Counted from the first letter of the stretch, positions 38,363 to 47,800 are shown. The stretch is 64,000 nucleotides of DNA from Luteibacter aegosomaticola (GCF_023078475.1 NZ_CP095741.1:2852001-2916000), one strand, 5' to 3'. The notes: generated by a model from the letters alone, not told the origin. Made by a program: numbers and translations.

Positions 38363-38578
38363 TCAGAGGGCCTCCCAACCACCGTCCGGCCGTTCCTTGC
38401 GCACAAGGGTTGCCAGACCCATGGTCTCGCAAGCGCGGACCTTGGCCAGCGCGGCGTCCACAGCCGCTGCCTCGCTGTCGAGCGCCAGGGGGCACTCGCC
38501 CTCGACCGAGACGTGCCATGGGGCACCCGGGCGGGCCGGGTGCATGATGAAGATGCGAACGGGCGCCTCAGTGCTCAC
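38363..38578 (-). CDS. Small hypothetical protein
   Basis: A 71-residue protein (GAPWHVSVEGECPLALDSEA, AAVDAALAKVRACETMGL, ATLVRKERPDGGWEAL). The helix between two strands resembles DUF2188-type proteins such as the one at 31357. A GTG start at 38578 is favoured because GGGAG lies before it and it overlaps the upstream stop by 11 bases. Middle gene of a three-gene unit. Confidence 0.6.
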   Translation of the reverse strand: MSTEAPVRIFIMHPARPGAPWHVSVEGECPLALDSEAAAVDAALAKVRACETMGLATLVRKERPDGGWEAL

Positions 38579-38792
38579 CTCGCTCCCTCTTCCGGTCCCT
38601 GGGGGAATGGCGCGCCACCGCTGCCTGCGCAAGGGCCCAGACGCTGTCGATCGCAGCCTGTCGGGTCGGATGGCGGGCGGCGTCGCGGCCGGACTCAAGC
38701 TCGGCGCCATTGGCATCAAACACCTCGAACGACCCGTAGAAGCCGCCGGGTCCGGTATGGATGGAGTAAGTGCATCTGGGCTGCTGGTGCAT
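38568..38792 (-). CDS. Small hypothetical protein
   Basis: A 74-residue protein (TYSIHTGPGGFYGSFEVFDA, RHPTRQAAIDSVWALAQAAV) with strand-strand-helix character. First gene of the three-gene unit that ends with family D copy D2. No family recognised. Confidence 0.6.
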   Translation of the reverse strand: MHQQPRCTYSIHTGPGGFYGSFEVFDANGAELESGRDAARHPTRQAAIDSVWALAQAAVARHSPRDRKRERGEH

Positions 38793-38864
38793 ATGGGCGA
38801 TCTCATCACAAATTCGTGCGATGGGCAGGACGTTTGCAGGCTCGGCCGCCGGACATTTCCCGAC

Positions 38865-39227
38865 TCACACCCCGTCCCCCGCCGTCGGTTCTCCGGTATT
38901 TCCGACGGGGGTCACCCCGGCTTTCTCGAACCGCTCGTCGAGCCGTACACGGGAAACCCGCTCGACCAAAGAGCGGAGACTGATTGCCAGCGCCCGTCCC
39001 GTCGATGCCGTGGCAAAAAACCGGATTCGGTCGCCCTCGATGTCCACATGGGCGGTCGACAGCTCGCCATGCAGCGCGGTGACCTCGCGCGCAAAGGTTT
39101 CGGCCCACTTCGGCGTCGGTGTGCAGTCGAGCAACGCAATGATGGGTGCATCGACGGCAGGGTCCACCGTGTCCTTGAGGGGTGGAACCTCAAAGCCGAC
39201 GACGCGCGGGAAGCGGGTAGTGGCCAT
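38865..39227 (-). CDS. Family C domain, stand-alone copy
   Basis: A 120-residue protein carrying only the family C domain: TRFPRVVGFEVPPLKDTVDP, DAPIIALLDCTPTPKWAE, TAHVDIEGDRIRFFATA, LRSLVERVSRVRL. The same domain is fused to a receiver at 49711. Here a truncated receiver lies separately just upstream on the same strand (39320), as if a fused gene had been split and rearranged. Function unknown. Confidence 0.7.
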   Translation of the reverse strand: MATTRFPRVVGFEVPPLKDTVDPAVDAPIIALLDCTPTPKWAETFAREVTALHGELSTAHVDIEGDRIRFFATASTGRALAISLRSLVERVSRVRLDERFEKAGVTPVGNTGEPTAGDGV

Positions 39228-39319
39228 CGGTCCTCCTGGCCTGGCTCACCATGGGGGACCGTATTGTAGGAAATCGCATCCGGATTTTCACGGCCGGCCC
39301 GGCGTTCTGTTCCGCCCTC

Positions 39320-39652
39320 TCAGGGGGCGCCCGACAGGTCCGTCCGCGTGGCCATCGTGCGGAACAAGCCGAGGAGCTGCTCGCCATCATAGGGTTTGGA
39401 CACGAACACCCCGCGCTCGGGCAACTGGCTGTCCTGGATGTGGACATGGCTCGATGTCATGACTATCTCGATGGGCGGCCAGCGCCTGCGGATGGCCGCA
39501 GCAAGGAGGATGCCGTCCATGTCGCCGGGCATGTCGATGTCGGTGAAGACGATGCGGATATCCAGCCGGGTTTCGAGAATCCGGATGGCCGAAGCGGCAT
39601 CGGGGACAGACACGACCCGGAACCCGCCGTCTTCAATCGGATCCTGTGCCAT
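39320..39652 (-). pseudogene. Receiver domain lacking its N-terminus
   Basis: Begins MAQDPIEDGGFRVVSVPDAA and keeps the phosphoacceptor (VFTDIDMPGDMDG) and Lys (VFVSKPYDGEQ), but lacks the first strand and the acidic pair that bind magnesium. The missing part is replaced upstream by an unrelated Rhs/fibronectin-type piece. It could still be translated, but phosphorylation is unlikely. Confidence 0.65.
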
Positions 39653-39885
39653 CAGGCGAGCCCTCGTTGCCGATGCCAGTCCGCGCTCCGCCGTTGGTCT
39701 GCTCCTGCATCTTGTACGTCGCCCCGGCCATCCCACTCCAGTTGATGGTGTAGAAACCATTCGAGCTGCTGCCCGGACCGCTGATGGCCGGTGCATCGGT
39801 GGGTGGGAACGTCACAACCGAACTGCCTGATGGGCCATACCCACTGCAGCCGACATCGTTGCAGCACGCACACGATACGGTCCCC
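39653..39885 (-). pseudogene. Rhs/fibronectin-III-like fragment
   Basis: Minus-strand frame CNDVGCSGYGPSGSSVVTFP, then SGPGSSSNGFYTINWSGMAG, then YKMQEQTNGGA. This is the pattern of fibronectin-type modules of large Rhs-like or cell-wall proteins (YRVRACN-x-GCSG). One base is missing after YRVRA, and the frame runs straight into the receiver remnant. Confidence 0.6.
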
Positions 39886-39998
39886 TGACGTGTACGAACA
39901 GCTCTGCGCGGTGCCGTTGAGATGTTGGCATCGCCCGACTCACCCCATCGTATCGCGCCCCACCTTCACGGTCGTGCGGACGGCCTTGACCCGCCGGG

Positions 39999-40337
39999 TT
40001 ACGACGACAGGTAACCAAGCCGTTTTTGCATCGTGGGCGAAATCTCCTCCCACTGCCAGCGCTCCCAGCGAGACGTGTCGCTCAGGGGCAAGAGCAGGCG
40101 CACCACGCTCCCCCGCCCATGGCAGGCTGCGCGCCAGAGGCATTCGGAGTTTCGCCTGAGGGGATTTGCGCCGACGCCAAGCAGGAGTTCGGCGATGCGG
40201 GCATGGCCCCGGTGGCTGGCGTGAAGAAGCGCCGTATCGACGTCACCGACGCGGCGCATGGCGGGGTTGAGGATGCATTTCCTGACGACGTCGATGTCGC
40301 CCGTCCAGGCCGCGTCACACAATGCGCGCTGGTTCAT
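39999..40337 (-). CDS. Family E short ankyrin-repeat protein (copy E1)
   Basis: A 112-residue protein with ankyrin-type repeats: LCDAAWTGDIDVVRKCIL, LLHASHRGHARIAELLLGVG, LWRAACHGRGSVVRLLLPLS, ending SRWERWQWEEISP. Its paralogue at 54234 keeps the same ending (SDTSGWEQWMWSELPGP). Last gene of a leftward operon with the methyltransferase. AAGGAGG serves either this ATG (12-base spacing) or an ATG eight bases earlier that encodes only Met-Arg-Lys. Likely a protein-binding module. Confidence 0.75.
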   Translation of the reverse strand: MNQRALCDAAWTGDIDVVRKCILNPAMRRVGDVDTALLHASHRGHARIAELLLGVGANPLRRNSECLWRAACHGRGSVVRLLLPLSDTSRWERWQWEEISPTMQKRLGYLSS

Positions 40338-40447
40338 TTCCGCATGGCGCCTCCTTGGCGCAGCCGTCCGTCCTGGACATTTCCACTCAAGCAGAAAACC
40401 GCACGGCGTCAAGAGGGATGGGGGCGGGAAATGGGTCGGTCCGAAGG

Positions 40448-41050
40448 TCACCGGGTCATCTCGAGCAGGTAGCCGTCCATCTCGCCCCGTCCAATGGCCC
40501 GCCTGATGACGCCCACCGCTTTGGTCCCATAGGCAACCAGCGCCGACGGAGCACCAGCCGTGCCGACTTCCTCACCGGCTGCGTTGGCGAACTTCAACCG
40601 GCCCCGAAAGAAAAACACCGCGCTGGTGCTGGGGTGAGCGAATACCGAGTCGTGAAATGCCCTCGTGTCCGTCCTGGCAAAGACCAGCAGGAGGCCGTTG
40701 CCATGGTCTGCAAGCTTCTCCATCCACTTGGCGCACTCAGCGCCGTACGGCGGATTGACCCAATAGAAGTCCTCGGGCATCCACACGCGGTTGAAGCCAT
40801 CCTGCGCCTTGTTGAAATGACGCCGCGCCGTCTTCCAGTAGCGAATGGGCGGCGCACAGGGGTCGACGTCGGCGACATTGGGGAGGTCGAGGGCATCAAC
40901 GAGCCAGCGCGGCGTCAGCCAGGTTTCCTCCCCGACCGTGCGGTCGGCTTGGAAGCCTTTCTTCGTCGAGGACTTTGGGGAGACGGGTTTACGGCGGGTG
41001 GCAGGCTGGCTGGCGGCGGCGCGGGGGGCGGGAAGGGTCGAGCGGGTCAT
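40448..41050 (-). CDS. Phage-type DNA N-6-adenine methyltransferase
   Basis: A 200-residue protein with a basic N-terminal tail followed by the phage Dam-like domain: ETWLTPRWLVDALDLP (42-57), ADVDPCAPP (60-68), catalytic NPPY (99-102) in FYWVNPPYGAECAKWM, then LLLVFARTDTRAFHDS. It should transfer a methyl group from S-adenosylmethionine to adenine in DNA. No restriction nuclease is near, so it is orphan, as is usual on phages and integrative elements. GGAG lies eight bases before the ATG at 41050. Confidence 0.9.
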   Translation of the reverse strand: MTRSTLPAPRAAASQPATRRKPVSPKSSTKKGFQADRTVGEETWLTPRWLVDALDLPNVADVDPCAPPIRYWKTARRHFNKAQDGFNRVWMPEDFYWVNPPYGAECAKWMEKLADHGNGLLLVFARTDTRAFHDSVFAHPSTSAVFFFRGRLKFANAAGEEVGTAGAPSALVAYGTKAVGVIRRAIGRGEMDGYLLEMTR

Positions 41051-41124
41051 GGCGTTGCTCCGGTGATGGGAGCAACGGACACTCATGGGGATCACCCCGG
41101 TCCGGGGGTTGATCCCCGGACCGA

Positions 41125-42069
41125 CTAGAGGGGGTTGCGTGGCGGGAGGGGAGCCACCGCCTCTGGCAGGCTCTCGTCGAGAACAATGCGCAGGGTTTCG
41201 TCGTCGGCCAGGCGAATGGCATCCCGGGTGACGTCCATCGTGGCATTGACCAGGGCCACCCAGACGCGGCGCTCGTCGCTGCGTGCCCAGGGCATGCCCA
41301 CGACGTCGAACGCGGAGAACATGCGAATCTGATAGCCGTCTTCGCGCATCGCCGCGACGATCGTGTCCACACTGATGGATCCGCCGTCGGCCGAGCCTTC
41401 GATGACAAATGACCCGTCAGGATTTGTCCGCACCACGAAGGGCACTTTTTTCTTCAGGACACGGGCACGGTTGATGGCCGGGCGCTCCTCGGGTGTCGCC
41501 ACGCTCGACCCGCTTTCCTTGCCGGGCTGCGGGGGCCGGATCACGCGCGGGAGCTCGTCGCGCACCCAGTGCCAGACGAACAGCAGCGATGGAGCGGCCG
41601 GAGTGGGCAGGATGCGGTCATTTCCGTCTGCCCGTGGTCGGGACAGCGCGTCCGAAAAACGGATCGCATGGCGCTTTGCAACGCCCTGTGTGATGAGGAA
41701 CGCCTTCCAACCTGCACCGTAGTTGGCCGTCAACGCGGTGCCCAGCGCCTTCTTCCCCACCTTGCAGTAGAAGGCGGCAGCGACCTGTCCTATCCAGTCG
41801 CCGTCGTCGAGACCTTTGAACCTCGCAGCGTGGGACTCGTGCATGAGGATCCTTTCGCCGAGTTCGCGCTCGTAGTCGATGTCCCCACGGTTGTCACCTG
41901 AGAGCGCCAAGAGGTCCACCTCACAGTCGCGCGCAAAGGCTTCGGCAATGGCATGCTCCTCCGCGGCTTTTGTGGCATCGAAGGGTCGCCTCGGCCAGCC
42001 ACTCCCCTTCGCGCGGTAGAGGTCATAGAGAAAAGTCGGGAGGCTGTTGGTGACAGACAATGTGGCCAT
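41125..42069 (-). CDS. Hypothetical protein, mobile-island operon
   Basis: A 314-residue soluble protein: FLYDLYRAKGSGWPRRPFDA, ERILMHESHAARFKG, AAAFYCKVGKKALGTALTAN, ANYGAGWKAFLITQGVAKRH, IRMFSAFDVVGMPWARSDER. No family recognised. It lies between an ankyrin-like gene and the methyltransferase with short gaps, so it is part of that operon. Function unknown. Confidence 0.75.
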   Translation of the reverse strand: MATLSVTNSLPTFLYDLYRAKGSGWPRRPFDATKAAEEHAIAEAFARDCEVDLLALSGDNRGDIDYERELGERILMHESHAARFKGLDDGDWIGQVAAAFYCKVGKKALGTALTANYGAGWKAFLITQGVAKRHAIRFSDALSRPRADGNDRILPTPAAPSLLFVWHWVRDELPRVIRPPQPGKESGSSVATPEERPAINRARVLKKKVPFVVRTNPDGSFVIEGSADGGSISVDTIVAAMREDGYQIRMFSAFDVVGMPWARSDERRVWVALVNATMDVTRDAIRLADDETLRIVLDESLPEAVAPLPPRNPL

Positions 42070-42144
42070 GGGCGTCCTGCGGTGCGTTATCCAATGGCGC
42101 CATCATCGCATGCAAAGTCGGGACTGGGTCTCCCTTGCCCCACA

Positions 42145-42837
42145 TCACAAACGCGGCGCGGTGTCGCGTGTCTTCCCGGCAGGCACGGCCCGCTCAAGGT
42201 ACATGGACTCGATGAGCTGGGCGTTGTCCGGCCCCAGAAACTCGGTGACGGGGATATCGTCCTCATCGATTGCATCGATGCGGACGCCGGCATCGAGCAG
42301 AAATCCAATCACGGCCGGGTTCGCGGCGTAGGCAATCAGCGTGCGGCCATGGGTGTCGACCTGAAGGAGGTTCCCGAACTCGGCAAGCAGCGGGAGGAAC
42401 TCCAGGTTGCCCGATTCGGAGTCAAGCAACGTGGCATAGGCCATGGCGGAGATGTCTGCGACGTCGGGCGGCTCCTCGCCTGTGGGGTCACACCCGAAAT
42501 TCATGCAATCGAGGTCTGTCCGGAGACCTGTGCCGAGCACAGCGCGCGCAGCCGGAAGGTCCCGTTCCTCGAGTGCTCCTTCGAGCATGCCTTGGAGGCC
42601 CGGCAAGGTGTCGTCCACATTGGCCGGTTTGGGACGGTCGCTCTGGCGCCTCCGTGGGTCATCCGGCGCGTACCCGAGCGTCGGGTCGACCAACGTGTAG
42701 CCGAGTGACTCAAGCTCGGCAGGGGTGAACTGCTGCTGCAGTGCCTGCCGACCGATGCGGTATGGACCATAGGCTTCCTTATACCCAGGCATTTCACTGC
42801 CCAGCGTGGTCGGCGGAAGACGGACGGGATCGTTCAC
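42145..42837 (-). CDS. Ankyrin-like hypothetical protein, first gene of operon
   Basis: A 230-residue protein, GTG start with TTGGAG upstream. The second half has ankyrin-like elements (LEFLPLLAEFGNLLQVDTHG, RTLIAYAANPAVIGFLLDAG). The QVDxxGRTL segment and an ELExLG segment recur in the 357-residue protein at 56508, which also heads an operon ending in a family E gene. An inverted-repeat operator lies about 100 bases upstream. Confidence 0.75.
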   Translation of the reverse strand: MNDPVRLPPTTLGSEMPGYKEAYGPYRIGRQALQQQFTPAELESLGYTLVDPTLGYAPDDPRRRQSDRPKPANVDDTLPGLQGMLEGALEERDLPAARAVLGTGLRTDLDCMNFGCDPTGEEPPDVADISAMAYATLLDSESGNLEFLPLLAEFGNLLQVDTHGRTLIAYAANPAVIGFLLDAGVRIDAIDEDDIPVTEFLGPDNAQLIESMYLERAVPAGKTRDTAPRL

Positions 42838-42936
42838 GGGAACTCCAAAATGGGGGGGACTCCTTCCACGTTAACGAGGATTCGAAGGTCGTCAAGGGGC
42901 GGAGCGGCATGTTGTCCATACGCGCTCTCCAAAGGT

Positions 42937-42972
42937 GTTACGTGTTACAGGATTCAAACGTTACGTGTAACG
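42937..42972. promoter_or_regulatory. Tandem operator-like sites (GTTACGTGTTAC / CGTTACGTGTAACG)
   Basis: GTTACGTGTTAC at 42937-42948 and CGTTACGTGTAACG at 42959-42972, 22 bases apart (about two helical turns). The second is an inverted repeat, CGTTAC-GT-GTAACG. A near-identical site (CGTTACGTGTGACG) precedes the paralogous operon at 57687. Probably the binding site of a shared regulator. Confidence 0.65.
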
Positions 42973-42995
42973 AAACCCGCTGCCCGGACGGCTTC

Positions 42996-43436
42996 TCACA
43001 GTCGTGTCCTCTGCGTCACGGTCGCCGTACCAACGGCCTTGTCGATCGACTGACCCAGGATGGCATTTTCCCCCTTGGCGAGCCATTCCTCGCCGTCCTC
43101 ACCGGCGAACGCAAGGAAATCATGGCGTTCGAGCTCGCCCTCCCCGATGGCATTCACGTAGCGCCGGCCGCCCAGCGCGTTGAGAGAGTGCTGAACAGTG
43201 TCCTCGACCTCCTCCCGCAGCTCCTCCATGGACGAGAAGAGTCGAGCAGTCACAGGCGGCTCCATATCAACGACAACGTACCGACGCCCGACGATGTCGC
43301 TGGACTCCACGTCATCGCCGACGACAAGCATCTCGCCCGAGACCGCGAGGATTCGCTGGATGGCGCTGAGGAGATCCACGTCTTCAATCACGGAGTCAGC
43401 CGGCAAGACGCTCAAGGCCATCGCTGCCGCGTTCAT
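42996..43436 (-). CDS. Hypothetical protein
   Basis: A 146-residue acidic protein (LPADSVIEDVDLLSAIQRIL, VVGDDVESSDIVGRRYVVVD, FSSMEELREEVEDTVQHSL, LAFAGEDGEEWLAKGENAIL). No family. The ATG at 43436 is preferred to a TTG at 43457. It lies upstream of the operator that heads the 42145 operon. Confidence 0.65.
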   Translation of the reverse strand: MNAAAMALSVLPADSVIEDVDLLSAIQRILAVSGEMLVVGDDVESSDIVGRRYVVVDMEPPVTARLFSSMEELREEVEDTVQHSLNALGGRRYVNAIGEGELERHDFLAFAGEDGEEWLAKGENAILGQSIDKAVGTATVTQRTRL

Positions 43437-43673
43437 CGGCGGCAGATGGGGCCTCAACTAGGTCGTCGCCTGTCTCGCGCGAGGATGCATCAGATTCGAG
43501 AGGTAGGCTTCAAACGTCAGGACAAACGTACTCCCTGAGAAACATTGAGGTACTGCGTCCTTAGAACATGGAATCGCTGTTGGAGCTGCTGGAGTGTGCT
43601 CTTTTCCCAGAATGTGTCTTTTCACGCGGAACGGGGGACGGAATTCGTGGTAATAAGTAGTCCAACTGGCGCG

Positions 43674-43976
43674 ATGCACGAGCTACGCCGGCGACTCACC
43701 ATGTACGTGATGAAGGCCCTGCGTTTGGATTCCGAATTATCTTTCGCCTACTACCTGCGGAACCGACGCATCCGCGCCAATCAGGTCGGTTCCCTTGTCG
43801 AGAAGTTGCGTACCGAGCCCGACTGGCCGGAAATCGAGACGTGGGTACAGTTCGAATGCCATCTCGGCCGAATAGGTTGCACAGGGCCTGAGATGACTTG
43901 CGCGATGACTGTGTGGCAAAGCTACAAGACCTGGATGAGGAGACGTTCAGCCAGATCCGCCCGGGTCTATCGCTGA
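43674..43976 (+). CDS. YozE SAM-like fold protein
   Basis: About 100 residues: LSFAYYLRNRRIRANQVGSL, VEKLRTEPDWPEIETW, VQFECHLGRIGC, AMTVWQSYKTWMRR. The order F-x2-WL/YL...R...VGxLxxxx..D..xP...W..(L)....W..Y matches the YozE SAM-like domain. Role unknown; the domain is found in short stand-alone proteins. The start is uncertain (ATG 43674 or 43704), and no strong ribosome site is present. Confidence 0.6.
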   Translation: MHELRRRLTMYVMKALRLDSELSFAYYLRNRRIRANQVGSLVEKLRTEPDWPEIETWVQFECHLGRIGCTGPEMTCAMTVWQSYKTWMRRRSARSARVYR

Positions 43977-44579
43977 AAATTCTTCATGGACTTCCCGACG
44001 CCGACAGTGCCTTGCGCAACTGGCCCCTCGGACACGTCAATGACGCCGAAAAGCGGCGGGAGTCACCATCGGGCTGCATTAGCCGTGCCGCGCCGGTGCA
44101 ACGCCGTGCCAACGTCTACTGCCAATTTGGTCCGTTGTCGTGTAGCGCCTCCCTCTCCGCCGCTGGTTGGCGAACCGTGAGGTAAAAGTCAGGCACCCTA
44201 TGTGCCCCGAGCAACCGGCAAAAGACAGCGCGTCGGCCCAAAGCCACAATGTGGGCACGGAACCGTGCCTTCTGGATCATCACCTGCCGGTGGGTAGCAA
44301 CCGGTCGGCGCAGGTCGTTTCCTTTTCCAACGGCCTCAGAAGCTACGGATACGCCGTGTCGTAACGCATCGAGGTGCAGTATGTATGTTCACAGCTCAAA
44401 ACGCCTCATCCGGCGTTTGAAAGGAGCACTGAAGGAGCAGCTGGGAAGAGCGCTTGGTCACAAGCGAATGCAAATGGAGGGCCACGCTGAGAAGGAAGGA
44501 GCTCTTCCCCGCACAGTGTCGCGCGGGACGGAAACGAAACATCTACACATGGGGACCGGGGTCAGGCCGCCACGTGACC
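43977..44579. other. Intergenic with one hairpin
   Basis: No supported gene. AAACGCC, 6-base loop, GGCGTTT at about 44399-44418 forms a hairpin without a clear U-run. Confidence 0.35.
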
Positions 44580-45617
<1,038 letters not shown>

Positions 45618-45968
45618 GGCCGCGCCTCAACTTCAAGCCAAGCATGACTGTGCCCCGAAGAAGAGGTCCCACCAATACGACGAAAGGCTGATTGACACCT
45701 CATCGTTGGACGTCTTTTGTCGTCCGCAGTCGACCTTGGACGCGAAAAGAAATTGGTGGCCGTCAAAGGGCCACTTATGTGCAGTCAAAAAAAGGGAGGG
45801 ACAAGACGAACGGCTGACGGAGGAAGCCTAGTCCTCATCAGGAGCGCACGACCAAAGAAGGCGCGGCGTGGTTTCCCGTCCCAGAACACGGCTCTCGCTG
45901 ATATGGGCGACTGCCGGCAAGAGCACACTAGCCCGCGCCAACGCTGAATCTGGCGCGGCGCCTGCCGC
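45618..45968. other. Intergenic, nothing recognised
   Basis: Lies between the cyclase and the Xre regulator; open frames here have no motifs. Confidence 0.3.
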
Positions 45969-46226
45969 TCAGGCCTTGACCTTGCGGATGCGTTTCATCA
46001 CCTCACTGGCGAATTCCTCGAAAGGAACGCCGAAGGCATCGCAGAACTCCATGACCTGGAGCATGTCGACTCCGCGCCGGTTCTTCTCGATGTCAGACAC
46101 GTAGGTCTGCGGACGGTCGAGCGCATCAGCCACCTCTCCTTGGGTCAGTCCCCGCACCACGCGTAGCTCACGAAGGTAATTCGTGATGACGGCGTGCCGT
46201 GCGCTGTGGACGGAGGTTCGTTTCAT
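45969..46226 (-). CDS. Xre-family transcriptional regulator
   Basis: An 85-residue protein that is essentially one Cro/CI helix-turn-helix: YLRELRVVRGLTQGEVADAL, recognition helix DRPQTYVSDIEKNRRGVDML, then CDAFGVPFEEFASEV. Such short regulators control themselves and nearby genes in mobile elements. Two direct repeats ACCTGATAA lie upstream at 46261 and 46296 and are likely operators. Confidence 0.9.
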   Translation of the reverse strand: MKRTSVHSARHAVITNYLRELRVVRGLTQGEVADALDRPQTYVSDIEKNRRGVDMLQVMEFCDAFGVPFEEFASEVMKRIRKVKA

Positions 46227-46260
46227 TGGGCCGCGACCAAAAGGACGGCCATGAACCTAT

Positions 46261-46304
46261 ACCTGATAAACAGTTACGTTTAATTCAGGATTTTTACCTG
46301 ATAA
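46261..46304. promoter_or_regulatory. Direct repeats upstream of xre gene
   Basis: ACCTGATAA at 46261-46269 and again at 46296-46304, 35 bases apart, in an AT-rich stretch with TCAGG between them. They lie in the promoter region of the leftward Xre gene, where an autoregulator would bind. Confidence 0.55.
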
Positions 46305-46397
46305 CTAGATACGCTTTTGACGCCCGGCCCTCATTGACCAACCGGGCCGCCGGGCAGCGGGCGGCACCCCTCCCGGCGTCACTACAGGGGAGCACGC

Positions 46398-46739
46398 ATG
46401 AAGCGATATCTGATTTTGACCCTCACCCTTCTCATGGCCGCGTGCACGAGCCAAGGCACCCGGACGGACACCACCCAGGTCGACCAGTTGAAACCCGGCC
46501 GCTCGACAGTGGCCGATGCCGAACGACTGCTGGGCAGTCCGCAGTCGGTGACCAAACGACTCGACGGCGGCACGACCCTCGGCTACAGCTTTTCAGCCGT
46601 GAAAACAGACCCCGCATCCACAATTCCGGCTGTTGGCCCCTCCCTTGAAAAGGCCACGACGACGTCGGGTGAATACACCGCGGTCACCTTCGACCAGCGT
46701 GGTCTCTTCACGAATTATTCGCGCTTCCAGCGGAACTGA
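46398..46739 (+). CDS. Lipoprotein with SmpA/OmlA-like domain
   Basis: A 113-residue lipoprotein: signal MKRYLILTLTLLMAACTS with lipobox LMAAC, then QLKPGRSTVADAERLLGSPQ, a SmpA/BamE-type motif, and YTAVTFDQRGLFTNYSRFQ. GGGGAG precedes the ATG. It is shorter than or equal to BamE-family proteins but is an accessory paralogue, not clearly the housekeeping BamE. The next gene follows after 26 bases. Confidence 0.85.
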   Translation: MKRYLILTLTLLMAACTSQGTRTDTTQVDQLKPGRSTVADAERLLGSPQSVTKRLDGGTTLGYSFSAVKTDPASTIPAVGPSLEKATTTSGEYTAVTFDQRGLFTNYSRFQRN

Positions 46740-46765
46740 GCGCCATCACACCAAGGAGTGTTTAT

Positions 46766-47722
46766 ATGACTGTCCTCTGGCTCGTTTTGGCGGCGACGTT
46801 GATGTTCTGTGGTCGTTTTGGCACCGACAGAATCAAAGACGACAACTGGTCGGAGGTGGCATTCCGCGCATCGCAAGTCGCGATGCTGGCCTGCCTCGGC
46901 ATGGCCTTTTTCTCGTTGTTCGACCCGCCTGCCCGCTCATCCCCACCCATGCCCGGACCGGGCGCTGAGTTCTGGCCGACCGTCGGTGGGCTCATAGCAG
47001 TCGTTGTCGGGCTGTGGGCATTGGGGGCGGTCGCCGTCCGGCTGCTCCGTCACCGCCGGCTGTCCCGGGATGAACTGACAACGCCCGAACTGACTCTCAC
47101 CCTCGACCGGGCCGCCGGCCGGGTGTTGGTCGCCCTACGCGGGAACATCATGGCTCATCCGGTCGCAATGGGGCGGCTGGTATTCGATGCGTCCTACTAT
47201 GAGGATGACGGCCAGCAGCGGGCCAAGCTTTCGTTCCGCCAGTGGCCGGCAGCTGGCTCCTTGTCACCCGTCACCGCCCAGCGGGGAATGCACGACGTGG
47301 TCCGGGTCGACGTGTGGAAAGACAGCGGGCTGGATGTCACCGGCTGGCTCCGGCTGCATCCGGGGATTGAACTCGACGCTGGCAAGGTCACCTTGGACTG
47401 GCAGACCGCGACCGATGCCCTTGTCCGGTACTGCCGGGAACAGCGCCTGGCAACCGGCACGCCAGCGGTCGAGGTCTGGGAGGCCCTCGATGGTCCCGCC
47501 CTGCGCTACCTCGTCATCGAGGCGGACGGGCGGATGTATGGCGGGGTCGGCGAGCATCCGTTGATTGAGCGCCTGGATTCGGCGCTTGTTGCCAAGGGCG
47601 GCAACCGCATCCTGGCGGTTATTGGAGACCACCGTCCAGTCTTCACCTTGAGCGCTGACCAAGCGGTGACGGTCCAGAAGCTCCACGGAAAGGGCCTGCT
47701 GTCTATCTGCCCGGCCACGTAG
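46766..47722 (+). CDS. Hypothetical membrane protein
   Basis: A 318-residue protein with two to three N-terminal helices (about 1-18, 33-50, 73-92) and a ~220-residue soluble domain (RLVFDASYYEDDGQQRAKLS, WLRLHPGIELDAGKVTLDW, PALRYLVIEADGRMYGGVGE). AAGGAG precedes the ATG. In the same direction as the lipoprotein gene, so probably an operon. No family recognised. Confidence 0.75.
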   Translation: MTVLWLVLAATLMFCGRFGTDRIKDDNWSEVAFRASQVAMLACLGMAFFSLFDPPARSSPPMPGPGAEFWPTVGGLIAVVVGLWALGAVAVRLLRHRRLSRDELTTPELTLTLDRAAGRVLVALRGNIMAHPVAMGRLVFDASYYEDDGQQRAKLSFRQWPAAGSLSPVTAQRGMHDVVRVDVWKDSGLDVTGWLRLHPGIELDAGKVTLDWQTATDALVRYCREQRLATGTPAVEVWEALDGPALRYLVIEADGRMYGGVGEHPLIERLDSALVAKGGNRILAVIGDHRPVFTLSADQAVTVQKLHGKGLLSICPAT

Positions 47723-47800
47723 TCATCCCAGGGTATGCGCTGCGTTGACACCTGGTTGAGGACTCGGGTGCCAGCTTCGGGTTTTGCCAGAGGACACGCC

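Noticed and set aside
44399..44418. Hairpin AAACGCC/GGCGTTT as a terminator
   Set aside because: No U-run and no gene ending nearby, so only noted.
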